Virus record (IMG/VR): IMGVR_UViG_3300049098_000053
Span: 1-58,100 of that record
Reading direction: 5' to 3' (one strand)
Origin: a virus
Length of the DNA stretch: 58,100 nt
This document shows positions 1 to 8,820 of the stretch, in pieces. A program made the translations under genes and the position numbers. The notes beneath the pieces were generated by a model that was not told where the DNA came from, made no database searches, and saw nothing but the letters and a program-made list of their open reading frames with translations. Each line of letters opens with the position of its first letter. Within the stretch, counting starts at the first letter, position 1.

Positions 1-127
1 CCGCCTCATCTGGGGCGGTCCCCGTTTGTTTATGGAGATAGTCAATGACAGATGCAGCTGAAAAGCTCGACGACCTCGACACCGAGGAAACTCCCGCGCA
101 GGAAACAGAAGCCACTGAGGTCCCTGA
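1..127. repeat. Terminal direct overlap, left copy
   Basis: The first 127 bases are identical to the last 127 (57974-58100). An overlap of exactly 127 is what a de Bruijn assembler with k=127 leaves at the ends of a circular contig, so this is probably an artefact of closing a circle and not a physical terminal repeat. The real genome ends are not defined by it. The copy contains the right arm of a terminator hairpin and the start of the gene at 45. Confidence 0.95.
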
Positions 128-554
128 ATCAGTCAAGCCGATTGGTCTCAATCGTTTCGGCCTCGCAGCTGAAAAGCGCAATCACTACCTGATCAACGTG
201 CCGCATGGCACAGATCCGCAACTCGCTCTCGAGCCAGACTTCTACTCGCACATCGCGAGGCATCTGGGCCGCGGCGACATAGTGACGATTGAACCTGACG
301 ACTTGGCGTGGGAGATGAGCGTCAAAGTCCTGGACATGGGCCACAACTGGGCCAACGTCCGGATCCGAGAGATGTTCAAGTACGGCGAGTTCGAGGTCGC
401 TCCGGAGACCCCTCGAGAGTACAAAATCGAGTGGGCCGGTCAGACCGACAAGTTCCGTGTGGTGTTCAAGGGCGAAGTCATCAAAAAGGGCTTTGCTACC
501 AACGCTCTCGCGGGCCAATTCGCCGCGAATCACGCTCAGGCTCTCAAGCGGTAG
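45..554 (+). CDS. Unknown head-region protein, 169 aa
   Basis: No family recognised. The first 30 residues are acidic and probably disordered (many Glu, Asp, Thr, Pro). The rest is a compact, mixed-charge domain of about 135 residues with alternating strand and helix segments ending in a basic ALKR. A GGAG ribosome site lies 7 bases before ATG. The gene sits between the capsid/decoration pair and the tail adaptor, so a structural or head-completion role is an inference from position only. A hairpin terminator just upstream would reduce its expression relative to the capsid gene. Confidence 0.75.
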   Translation: MTDAAEKLDDLDTEETPAQETEATEVPESVKPIGLNRFGLAAEKRNHYLINVPHGTDPQLALEPDFYSHIARHLGRGDIVTIEPDDLAWEMSVKVLDMGHNWANVRIREMFKYGEFEVAPETPREYKIEWAGQTDKFRVVFKGEVIKKGFATNALAGQFAANHAQALKR

Positions 555-605
555 CCGAGCAAGGACGGTCATTTGCGCAGGGATGCGCAGGCTTAGGAGG
601 AAGCA

Positions 606-1250
606 ATGCCGAGCAAGCTGAGTATCTACAACGGGGCGCTCACAATTATTGGCGAGCGACGCCTCGCATCCCTCTCTGAGAATCGCGAGCCGCGCTACAA
701 GCTCGACGAGATCTGGGACAACGAAATGGTCGATCGCGTCCTGCAGATGGGCCAGTGGAAATTCGCCAAGCGCACGGTCGAGCTCACAGCCAGTCCATCG
801 GTGACGCCGTCATTCGGCTATCAGTTCGCATTTGAGCAGCCGAGCGACTTCAAGCGGACGATGGCGGTGGCGCATGACGAGTATTTCAATATCCCGATCA
901 CGCGCTACTCGGTCGAGGGCTCATTCTGGTTCTGCGATCAGGAGCAGATCTACGTCGCCTACGTGTCCAACGATGCGCAGTTCGGTGGCGATATGTCTCT
1001 CTGGCCGCCGAATTTCACCGAAATGGTCGAGCACTACATGGCGTGGAAAGTCGCGCCCAGGATCGCCGGCATTGACATCTCGGACAAGCGACTGGGCCGT
1101 CAGTGGAAAGCGATGCTCGCTGATGCCAAGGCAACGGACGCCATGGAGTCTCCGGCCAAGTTCGCACCGCAGGGCGGGTGGGCAAGATCCCGAAAAGGGT
1201 TCCGCGGAGGCAACAGAGAACGCGGAAACCGTAGCCAGCTGATCGGCTAA
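606..1250 (+). CDS. Tail adaptor, T7 gp11-like (tail tubular protein A)
   Basis: Protein of 214 aa, close to the family's usual length of about 200. In T7-type phages this protein forms a ring under the portal and joins it to the nozzle. The N-terminus (SIYNGALTIIGERRLASLSE) and the following pattern of an aromatic-rich helix, a FEQPSDFKR segment and a late WPPNF...YMAWKVAPRI helix are characteristic of gp11-like adaptors. The last 30 residues are Arg/Gly-rich. AGGAGG lies 5 bases before the ATG. The stop overlaps the start of the nozzle gene by one base, as expected for two proteins made together. Confidence 0.9.
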   Translation: MPSKLSIYNGALTIIGERRLASLSENREPRYKLDEIWDNEMVDRVLQMGQWKFAKRTVELTASPSVTPSFGYQFAFEQPSDFKRTMAVAHDEYFNIPITRYSVEGSFWFCDQEQIYVAYVSNDAQFGGDMSLWPPNFTEMVEHYMAWKVAPRIAGIDISDKRLGRQWKAMLADAKATDAMESPAKFAPQGGWARSRKGFRGGNRERGNRSQLIG

Positions 1251-4060
1251 TGACGGACCAAGACACACAAATCCTCGCCTTTAACCGTGGGGTGCTTGAT
1301 TCGATAGGGCTCGCCCGTATCGACATCGAGCGGTACTCATTCGCGGCCGCTCTGCAGCGCAACTGGGTGCCTCGGGTCCTCGGATCAATGATGATCCGAC
1401 CGGGCCTGAAATACATCGACACGATGGCGGTGAGCCAAGGGCTCAATCTGGTGCGCCAGATGCCGTTCATCTTCGAGGAGGACGATACCGCTCTCCTCGA
1501 GTTCGGTGTCGGGTCCTACATGCAGGTCCGCATAAACGATGTGCTCCTCGAGCGGCCCACAGTCTCGAGCACGATCGCAAACGGCAATTTCATCGATGCC
1601 GACAACACATCGCCGCCGACCAGCTGGTCGGTCGACGACGATTCTGGTTGCGACTCGTTTGTGCTGGACAACGATCTCGAGCTCCGCGGATCCGGCGAGG
1701 GCTTTGCCCGCTGCTACCAAACGATCTCGGTTGCCGGCCCAGATCTCGGCGTCGAGCATGGCATCCGTATTGGCGTCCTCCAAGGGACGGCCGTGCTGCG
1801 CATCGGTAGCACGGTGGGCGACGATGACATTTTCAGCGCGACCCTGGATACCGGGGACCACCATATCTCGTTCGAGCCGCTTGGCGATTTCACGATCCAG
1901 CTGTCGAACGACAAGGAATTCAACACGATCGTCTCGTTCTGTCTCATGGAATCAGGCGTCGTGAACATGGGCACCGGCTGGTCGACTGAGGATCAGGTTC
2001 GTTCGGTGCGGTGGGACCAGTCTGGCGATCGGATCTATACGGCCGCCGATGGCCTGCCGAATCTCACGATCGAGCGCCGCGGCGATGGACGCTCGTGGTC
2101 AATCGTCGAGTTTGACAAGACGGCCAACAAGGGACCATTCAAGACGCTCAACACGAGCGCAATCACGCTCCGGCCTAGCGCCATCCAAGGCGACTACGAT
2201 CCGTTCGGTGGCGGCACCTATGTCACCCTGACGGCCGAATCAGATGGCAGCCCGGTGTCATTTTTCAACTCGCAAATGCGAGGGCATCTGTTCCGACTGC
2301 AGAGCGAGGGCCAGACCGTAACCGACTCACAGGGGAGCGGGGTCGAGGTCAGTACCCTGCCGATCCGAGTGACCGGGTCAGATAACGCTCGGCTGTTCGG
2401 CATTACGATCGAGGGGGCACCGGCATTTGTCGCCACGGCCAAGCTGCAGTTCTCATTCAGTGAGACCGGGCCATGGAACGACACCGGCGTCGAGTTCACC
2501 ACGGCCACATCGACGTCCTACCTTGACGGTCAGGACGGCCAGACCATTTTCTATCGCCTGCTTGCCGAGGCTGGTGACTGGACATCCGGCACCATGACGA
2601 TGACGCTGATTTTCACCGGCGGCACCAGACAAGGACTTTGCCGGATTCGATCGATCGTGTCCGATAGCGTGGCCAACATCAGCATCCTCGAGCCATTCGG
2701 ATCCATCGACGCTCAAAAAGACTGGTGGAGGGGTGAATGGGGCAACACGGAGAAGTGGCCCAATTCGGTCGCGGTCCATGAGGGCCGCCTGTTCTGGGGC
2801 GGCGAGGATCGCATCTGGGGCTCTGTGTCCGACGACTTCGAGAACCACGACGACAACACCGAGGGCGACTCTGGCCCGATCAACCGCACGATCGGCTCAG
2901 GCGCTATCCGCGTGATCAACTGGATGCTCTCGATGGCCCGCCTGATGATGGGCACGTCCGAGAATTCAGCCAACATCGCGGCGATCAGGCTGGATGGCAA
3001 CAACCCGCTGTCGGCCAGATCCTCGAATTTCGACGAGCCGCTGACGCCGTTCAATTTCAACATCAAGACTGTGAATTCGCGTGGCGCTTTCGTCGATCGC
3101 ACTCGCCAGCGGCTATTCGAGCTCGTGTACGACATCGACATCCAGGACTTCAAGCCCGTGGATCTCTCGATTTTTACGCCTAGCTTCAACCGGGTAGGTA
3201 TCAAACAAATCGCCGTGCAGATGAAGCCGGACATCCGGATCCATTGCGTCCGCGAGGACGGCACTGTGGGCATGTTCGTCTACGATCGCACCGAGAACGT
3301 CATGGCGTGGGTGGACATCGAGCTCGGCGGCGTCGGCAACTGGAACGTCGAGGACGTCGCAGTTCTGCCGGGGACCGTCGAGGATCAGGTCTACTACACC
3401 GTCGAGGCGTTCAATGGCGTCACAGGCGAGGAGCGGTATCTGCTGAAATGGAGCCTCGAGGAGGAGGCTATTGGCGGCCTGAACAACTACATGGCTGATG
3501 CGTGGTTGCAGTACGATGGCGTCCCGATCGACACCATGACCGGGCTGGATCATCTGGCCGGCCTCGAGGTCTGCGTCTGGGCTGATGGCGCCTATGTCGG
3601 CAACGGCACGGTCACTCAGTTCGGCACACCGGGCGAGCTCGATCTTGGCTCCCTGACGCTCAACGGCGATCCCAGTGACGCCAGCCAGTCATCAAACGTC
3701 ATCGTGGGCCTGCAGTACACGGCCCAGTTCCAGTCGACCAAGCTGGCAACGCTGCAGCGCATTGGTCTGATGGAGCATAAAAAAGTGAACAAGCTCGGAT
3801 TCATTGCCGAGAACCTGCATCACAAGGGCATTCAGTACGGGCCTGATTTCACAAATCTGTATGATCTTCCCGAGGTCGAGGGGGGTCAGGTTGTCGCAGG
3901 CGATTTTGTCTGGGACGAATATCACGAGGAGCAATTCCCATTCGGTGGCGAGTGGGATGTGGATTCAAGAATATGCTTGCAAGGTCAGAGCCCGAAGCCA
4001 GCTACTATCCTGGCGGCGATTGCAGAGTTCCAGTCGGTCGAGAAGCTGCGCCGTCAGTAA
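1250..4060 (+). CDS. Tail nozzle, T7 gp12-like (tail tubular protein B)
   Basis: Protein of 936 aa; members of this family are usually about 600-900 aa. It forms the tip of the short tail through which DNA leaves. The N-terminus is diagnostic: an FNRGVLD segment, then ALQRNWVPRVLGSMMIRPG and an FIFEEDDTALLEFG strand. The rest is beta-rich, with a conserved NSVAVHEGRLFWGGEDRIWG block near residues 500-520. It follows the adaptor with a TAATG overlap. The extra length over T7 gp12 lies mostly in residues 100-450 and could be an inserted carbohydrate- or receptor-binding region (inference). Confidence 0.9.
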   Translation: MTDQDTQILAFNRGVLDSIGLARIDIERYSFAAALQRNWVPRVLGSMMIRPGLKYIDTMAVSQGLNLVRQMPFIFEEDDTALLEFGVGSYMQVRINDVLLERPTVSSTIANGNFIDADNTSPPTSWSVDDDSGCDSFVLDNDLELRGSGEGFARCYQTISVAGPDLGVEHGIRIGVLQGTAVLRIGSTVGDDDIFSATLDTGDHHISFEPLGDFTIQLSNDKEFNTIVSFCLMESGVVNMGTGWSTEDQVRSVRWDQSGDRIYTAADGLPNLTIERRGDGRSWSIVEFDKTANKGPFKTLNTSAITLRPSAIQGDYDPFGGGTYVTLTAESDGSPVSFFNSQMRGHLFRLQSEGQTVTDSQGSGVEVSTLPIRVTGSDNARLFGITIEGAPAFVATAKLQFSFSETGPWNDTGVEFTTATSTSYLDGQDGQTIFYRLLAEAGDWTSGTMTMTLIFTGGTRQGLCRIRSIVSDSVANISILEPFGSIDAQKDWWRGEWGNTEKWPNSVAVHEGRLFWGGEDRIWGSVSDDFENHDDNTEGDSGPINRTIGSGAIRVINWMLSMARLMMGTSENSANIAAIRLDGNNPLSARSSNFDEPLTPFNFNIKTVNSRGAFVDRTRQRLFELVYDIDIQDFKPVDLSIFTPSFNRVGIKQIAVQMKPDIRIHCVREDGTVGMFVYDRTENVMAWVDIELGGVGNWNVEDVAVLPGTVEDQVYYTVEAFNGVTGEERYLLKWSLEEEAIGGLNNYMADAWLQYDGVPIDTMTGLDHLAGLEVCVWADGAYVGNGTVTQFGTPGELDLGSLTLNGDPSDASQSSNVIVGLQYTAQFQSTKLATLQRIGLMEHKKVNKLGFIAENLHHKGIQYGPDFTNLYDLPEVEGGQVVAGDFVWDEYHEEQFPFGGEWDVDSRICLQGQSPKPATILAAIAEFQSVEKLRRQ

Positions 4061-4413
4061 CGTGGCGCCGCGCGAGCGCGGACGACATCGTCCAGATGTA
4101 CGGTGCGCCCTATCCGTTCACGGTTAGGGCCAATGCCGTGCTGCTCGATGACGAAGTGGTCGGAATTATCGGTGTGGCCAAGCATCCCGAGTGGGGCATT
4201 TTCTTCACTGATTACAGGGAAGATCTGCAGCCACATCTGAGTTCGGTTACGATATGGCGGTGCATCAAGGACGCAATGAAGATTGTCGAAGGATACGCAG
4301 GCCCGCTGCTCTCTCAGGCCTCTAACGTCGAGGGCTGTATCAATCTGAATCGGCTCGGGTTTTTTCATTTGCACGGAGCGTGGTACGGATGGCCCAAGCA
4401 GTCCCATTCATAA
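3952..4413 (+). CDS. GNAT-like internal virion protein (gp13-like)
   Basis: A 153-aa frame that begins inside the nozzle gene, overlapping it by 109 bases. Residues from about 36 (VTWRRASADDIVQMY) to the end follow an acetyltransferase-like order: first strand, helix, a paired strand containing LLDDEVVGIIGVAK, then a late LNRLGFFHLHGAWYGW. A protein with a GNAT-like fold occupies this slot in T7 (gp13), which supports the reading. No acetyl-CoA P-loop (Q/RxxGxG/A) is visible, so it may be non-enzymatic. GTG at 3952 and ATG at 3973 are both possible; the next in-frame ATG would cut the first strand. Confidence 0.65.
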   Translation: MGCGFKNMLARSEPEASYYPGGDCRVPVGREAAPSVTWRRASADDIVQMYGAPYPFTVRANAVLLDDEVVGIIGVAKHPEWGIFFTDYREDLQPHLSSVTIWRCIKDAMKIVEGYAGPLLSQASNVEGCINLNRLGFFHLHGAWYGWPKQSHS

Positions 4414-4943
4414 TAGCCGCTGTCGCCGCTGTCGGTCAGGGTGTCGCGGCGTACAAGAAGTCGCAATATCACACCAAGCAGGCCAAGGCCTCGATGGAGG
4501 CCAAGAATCGTCGCATGGCAGCTGCGACCCGTGAGGCTGCAGAGGAGCGCCGCAGAGCCCAATTCATAAGATCTCGAGCTCGCGCGGTCGCTGCATTCTC
4601 AGGAGGCGGCACCGATGCCGGCATGGTCAAGGTGTTTGCGGATCTCGCGGCCGAGGGTGAATACAGGGTGCTCTCGCGTGTCTGGCAGGGCCAGAACGAC
4701 GCGCAGGGATTGATCGCTCAGTCCGAGGCTAACTTCAAGGCTGCTCGAGACGCTAAGGTCATGGGCGTATTCAACTCGATCACGTCTGCCTTTGCTGCTT
4801 ACAGTGGTGCTGGTGGTGGTGCTAATCCGAATCCCGGCGCCGGCGCGACCAACTTCTCGTCATCTTCTGCACCGCAAATGAGCCCGATACAGGGCTATCA
4901 GGACGTAGGCAAGCTCTGGCTTGGTCCTGCGCCATCGGGGTAA
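4389..4943 (+). CDS. Internal virion protein, T7 gp14-like
   Basis: Protein of 184 aa with a hydrophobic N-terminus (residues 2-19), a long charged Ala/Arg/Glu-rich helix (20-70), an AFSGGGTDAGMV turn and a second helical half, then a Gly/Asn/Pro-rich tail. This order and length match gp14-type internal proteins, which are ejected and form a pore in the outer membrane. I chose ATG 4389 because GGAG lies 10 bases upstream; GTG 4380 is the alternative. It overlaps the previous gene by 25 bases. Confidence 0.75.
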   Translation: MAQAVPFIIAAVAAVGQGVAAYKKSQYHTKQAKASMEAKNRRMAAATREAAEERRRAQFIRSRARAVAAFSGGGTDAGMVKVFADLAAEGEYRVLSRVWQGQNDAQGLIAQSEANFKAARDAKVMGVFNSITSAFAAYSGAGGGANPNPGAGATNFSSSSAPQMSPIQGYQDVGKLWLGPAPSG

Positions 4944-4946
4944 CAG

Positions 4947-6389
4947 ATGACTCAGCAGAATTTCCGGCAGGATTCATTCGTCGAGGGGCTGGCGATCAAG
5001 GCCCCTGTCAAGGTAGCGACCAATGCACCGATAACGCTATCCGGCGAGCAAACCGTCAATTCCGTCCCGCTGTTGGTTGGCGATCGCGTCCTCGTCAAGG
5101 ATCAGGCCGACCCTGCCGAGAATGGCATCTACGTGGTGCAAACCTCAGCGTGGACTCGGGCTGGCGATTTCGACGGCAGCCGCGATGTGGTTGGCGGTAC
5201 ACTGGTCCCGGCTTACGCGGTAGCAGGCCCAGGGTTCATCCAGTACATCGTTGCCGGCGACGGCGATGCTGTCGTGCCGACAGTCGACAACATCAATTTC
5301 ACGCTGTTCTACGACCCTAATGCGGGCGGCGGCGCGACACTCCCGATCTCGACCAATGAGAACAATTCGCTGAGGGCCGACAATGCCGGTGGATGGGAGG
5401 AGACCGACACGGTCCGGATCACCAATGCTGGCGAGGTATTCTGGAATTACGAGAGCGCCAGCCAGTACGGCTTGCTCGGCCCGGGCACCGCTGATGGTCG
5501 CAGGATCTCGACGCAGGGCGGTAGTCTCGAGCTCATCGCTGACGGTGGCCTCGCGCAGGTTGTTATCTTCGGCGGCTCGAACCTTTCGATCATCGATGAT
5601 GGCGTGATCTACATGGAGGAGACGGCCGACCACGACACCGTGCTCGTCGGTACTGGCCAGTTCTGGGTTAGGTCCTCGGACGGCGCCCCGATGTTCACGG
5701 ATAGCTCGAGCGTCGATTTCCAGCTGAATACGTCTCCGACATTCAGCCCGCCACTGGTGTTGCTCGACGACGAGCAGATCGAATTCGGCACTGGCACCGA
5801 TGTCATCATGGAGTACGACTCGACGATCTCCGGCATCCTCGTCGACCCTGTAACGACTTCCGTGCCGTTCGCGTTCAATAACGGCATGGAGCTCAGGTTC
5901 TACAATCAGATTGGCAGCCAGTACATCGGCCTCGAGAATCAGGGCATCCTCGGCTTCAACGATCTGGTCATGTCGGCCAGCGGTGGCACGTCGAATTTCA
6001 GCTACGAGGTCGGCGCGTGGGATCACAACGACAACCGATTCCTGCGTCCGGTGCTCGACGATTACGCGATCCAGCACCAGACGGCCGGCTCGGTCTCGAA
6101 CGTCTTGGACATCGATTTCGAGGATGGCAATTCGGCCTACGTGGCCCTGACTGAGAACGTCACCACGATGACGCTCTCGAATCCTCCTGCTTCTGGCCGG
6201 CTTGGCCAGCTGGAAATTGAGATCCTGCAGGACTCCGTCGCGCGCACGATCGCGTGGCCCGCTTCCGTGCTGTGGCCCGGGGGCACGGCACCGGATCTCT
6301 CGACCACCAACTCCCGGCACTTGGTCCATCTGCGCACACGCGATGGCGGCACCACGTATCTCGGGACCTACCTCGAGAACTTCTCGTAA
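4947..6389 (+). CDS. Short tail-fibre-like protein (paralogue of the 1483-aa fibre)
   Basis: Protein of 480 aa. Residues 10-125 form a beta-rich N-terminal module with LSGEQTVNSVPLLVGDRVLV and ENGIYVV motifs, of the kind that opens many phage fibre proteins and likely docks to the virion. Near residue 236 there is a GQFWVRSSDGAPMFT module. The C-terminal 85 residues (PPASGRLGQLEIEILQDSVARTI...WPGG..., ending DGGTTYLGTYLENFS) match the end of the protein encoded at 25379. It therefore looks like a reduced version of the long fibre. It is beta-rich, with no enzyme motif seen. Confidence 0.75.
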   Translation: MTQQNFRQDSFVEGLAIKAPVKVATNAPITLSGEQTVNSVPLLVGDRVLVKDQADPAENGIYVVQTSAWTRAGDFDGSRDVVGGTLVPAYAVAGPGFIQYIVAGDGDAVVPTVDNINFTLFYDPNAGGGATLPISTNENNSLRADNAGGWEETDTVRITNAGEVFWNYESASQYGLLGPGTADGRRISTQGGSLELIADGGLAQVVIFGGSNLSIIDDGVIYMEETADHDTVLVGTGQFWVRSSDGAPMFTDSSSVDFQLNTSPTFSPPLVLLDDEQIEFGTGTDVIMEYDSTISGILVDPVTTSVPFAFNNGMELRFYNQIGSQYIGLENQGILGFNDLVMSASGGTSNFSYEVGAWDHNDNRFLRPVLDDYAIQHQTAGSVSNVLDIDFEDGNSAYVALTENVTTMTLSNPPASGRLGQLEIEILQDSVARTIAWPASVLWPGGTAPDLSTTNSRHLVHLRTRDGGTTYLGTYLENFS

Positions 6390-6847
6390 TGCCGCTCCTG
6401 GGTGGCGCAGGCAAGATGGGCGCAGGGGTTGCTTCCGGCGATCCTCGTTTCACGAATGACCCTTACAACGTCCAGAGCTTTACGATGCCGCCGACCGAGC
6501 CAGATGCTTTGGCCGGGATTGAGATTGATGCTGACGGCGGCATCGAGTCGTTCCTGAGCTCGGTAGAGGGTGGCAATCAGGGTGACATCGGCCGGTGGGA
6601 TAACGGCCTCGGTACGCTGGACATCGCAGACTACGACTTTCGGTTCGATGTCACGTCTGGCGCGGTCAACGGCATTAGCTTCGCTGCGAACACATGGCAT
6701 CCAGGGTCGGGAGGATTGATAAACTTTAGTGTTACGGAGAATTTCGGAGTCCAGACTGCAACTGGTACGCTACGCATGCGGCCAGCCGGAGGCGGGGCTG
6801 ATATTGATACCGCGAGCCTGACTCTTGGCGCTGAGAGGACACCATAA
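6389..6847 (+). CDS. Unknown virion-region protein, 152 aa
   Basis: Not recognised. ATG 6389 overlaps the fibre stop by one base (TAATG). The N-terminus is Gly-rich (MPLLGGAGKMGAG); the rest is an acidic beta-rich domain with GGIESFLSSVEGG and FRFDVTSGAVNGISF segments. Its stop overlaps the next start by one base, so it is embedded in the late virion operon. A small accessory of the preceding fibre, or a head or tail decoration, is possible (inference). Confidence 0.7.
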   Translation: MPLLGGAGKMGAGVASGDPRFTNDPYNVQSFTMPPTEPDALAGIEIDADGGIESFLSSVEGGNQGDIGRWDNGLGTLDIADYDFRFDVTSGAVNGISFAANTWHPGSGGLINFSVTENFGVQTATGTLRMRPAGGGADIDTASLTLGAERTP

Positions 6848-8820
6848 TGCCCAGACTACCTGACGTAACAGATTTCGGAGCGCGGCCAAGCATGCGCAGT
6901 AACCGCGTGGATCCGGTGCACCCCGAGGGCGTCGAGGTTGCTGAGGCGATCTCGAATGCGGCGATCGTGTTTGCTGAGGCCTACGGCGCGAAGCAACAAA
7001 AGGACAGCAGGATCCATTACGCGCTGGCCAAAAACGAGGTCATGGCGCTGGACCTGCAAGTCCGGCAAGGTCTCAAGGAGCGTCAGGATTTCGAGAATTT
7101 CGACGAGGCGTACCAGACTGAGTTCACCACTGGCTACGACGAGATCCGTAGCCGGCATGACCGACTAACCGGAGAAGATGCGGCGCTGTTCTCGTCGGAG
7201 GTTGACCTGATCCGCGAGCGCGGACGTGCAGCGGTGTCTGAGTTTGCCAAGGGCCTCGAGGTCGATCAGGGCCGAGCAGACACGGAAACGGCTCTGCAGC
7301 AATTCACTGAATTTGCCCACATGACCGAGGGCGAGGAGCGCAACGGCTACATCCTGCAGGGCCTCGAGACAATCAAGGCCGCTGAGGAGGAGGGCTGGTT
7401 TACCGAGCAAGAGAGCGAGGAGCTCGGGCAGATATTCACGACGACGCTTGCGACCGACTCACTCGGCAACATGGAGCCGGAGGCTCGGCTCGAGGAGATC
7501 CAGCTGGCAATCCTGTGGCGCGAGAAACGAGGCGCCCCATTGTCTGCGGAGGATGCTGCAAACGACTTGGGCTCTGGCTCGATCGGTGATTACGTTCCGC
7601 TGCATGTGCTCCGCAAGATGGAGTCCCAGACCGAGGACGAGATTGAGCTCGAGAACGTGCAGGGCATGGCCACAGAGGCTAATGCCTCGGCGTGGGGCAT
7701 GTATCCTGACAAGCTGGACGATCGCCAGCGCCGCCAGCACATTCGCGAGACTCTGAGCGACAACCCCGCAGCCATGAAGGAAGCCCTGTCGCTGAATGCG
7801 ACCGAGCAAGCGGCCCGTGCCAACGAGGAGGTCATCGAGCGATCTGAATACTCTCGCAGCCTGACCAATTCGCTGTACGAGACTGACGGCCGAGCTCAGC
7901 TGGATACAGGCATGCTTTCCAAGCTGAATCGCACCGAGCAAAAGGCGGTTCGAGACCTGCAGAAGCGGCTCCTCGAGGGCAATGAATGGGCCGAGTCAAC
8001 GGACTGGGAGGCGTGGGAAGCGTGGGATCAGATGACCGACGCACAAAAGGCCGCCACTTCGTTCGACATCAACACGGATCCACAGAACGAGGAGGAGGCG
8101 AAACAGGGTTACTACGAGACCACGGGGGCCCTGGGTGAGCCGGTGCTCATTCCGTGGAAAGCAATCGTCTCTGTCGATCGTGCTCGCTATATGTCGGCCG
8201 ATCGGGCCGATGCTGAGAAGCGGTTACAGGCCGGTGGCGCAGCGGATCACGTTGGTAGCCTCAGTCAGGAGCAGTTGCTCGACCGAGCTCTGATTGACTC
8301 GCCATTCTTCGATCGCAAGCCCACAGCAGCCAAGAGCGATGACGATATTCGCGGCGACTGGATGCGGATTTCTGATCGGTACAACAGGCGGCTGGTTGAG
8401 CTCCACGATGCCGGCGTCGTGATCGACGACACAAAACGCTATGAGGTCATTGCCGACATCATGGTCAAGGAGGTCAGTGTCCGGCAGACCGGCCCCGATG
8501 AGGAGACCCTGTTCGCAGCCCTGCAGCGCGGTGAGTTCGAGGAGGGCTACATCCCGCTCAAGAAGGAAATTACGATCGTTCCCGGCGAGCCGAAAGTGTC
8601 ACTGGCCGGAGCCTACATGCGGATCCCTGAGAGATATGGCGGCAGCCCGACTGGCCAGAACGAATATGTGCACGACTGGATCAAGAAGCGCATTGCTTCA
8701 ACGCATGCTGAGCCCGTTGAAGATGTCGACACGGACGAGATCGAGGAGGTTTGGTTCTATCTGGTTACACAGGGTTGGGACGCAGCTGAAAGCCGCATCA
8801 ATCGCAAGCAAGGTTTCTAA
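6847..8820 (+). CDS. Internal virion protein, gp15-like, 657 aa
   Basis: Almost entirely alpha-helical and charged, with no signal peptide and no catalytic motif that I can see. The start (LPDVTDFGARP, then a helix with AYGAKQQKDSRIHYALAKNEVMALDLQVRQG) is the usual opening of large ejected internal proteins in T7- and P22-like phages. Its position after the gp14-like gene and before a second large helical protein matches the gp14-gp15-gp16 order. The length compares with 747 aa for T7 gp15. It probably forms part of the ejected periplasmic tube. Confidence 0.7.
   Translation: MPRLPDVTDFGARPSMRSNRVDPVHPEGVEVAEAISNAAIVFAEAYGAKQQKDSRIHYALAKNEVMALDLQVRQGLKERQDFENFDEAYQTEFTTGYDEIRSRHDRLTGEDAALFSSEVDLIRERGRAAVSEFAKGLEVDQGRADTETALQQFTEFAHMTEGEERNGYILQGLETIKAAEEEGWFTEQESEELGQIFTTTLATDSLGNMEPEARLEEIQLAILWREKRGAPLSAEDAANDLGSGSIGDYVPLHVLRKMESQTEDEIELENVQGMATEANASAWGMYPDKLDDRQRRQHIRETLSDNPAAMKEALSLNATEQAARANEEVIERSEYSRSLTNSLYETDGRAQLDTGMLSKLNRTEQKAVRDLQKRLLEGNEWAESTDWEAWEAWDQMTDAQKAATSFDINTDPQNEEEAKQGYYETTGALGEPVLIPWKAIVSVDRARYMSADRADAEKRLQAGGAADHVGSLSQEQLLDRALIDSPFFDRKPTAAKSDDDIRGDWMRISDRYNRRLVELHDAGVVIDDTKRYEVIADIMVKEVSVRQTGPDEETLFAALQRGEFEEGYIPLKKEITIVPGEPKVSLAGAYMRIPERYGGSPTGQNEYVHDWIKKRIASTHAEPVEDVDTDEIEEVWFYLVTQGWDAAESRINRKQGF

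Noticed and set aside
5145-6329. Long minus-strand frame (394 codons) opposite the short fibre gene
   Set aside because: It mirrors a GC-rich plus-strand gene, is rich in Arg/Ala/Val with no fold-like pattern, has no ribosome site, and would oppose a whole late operon.
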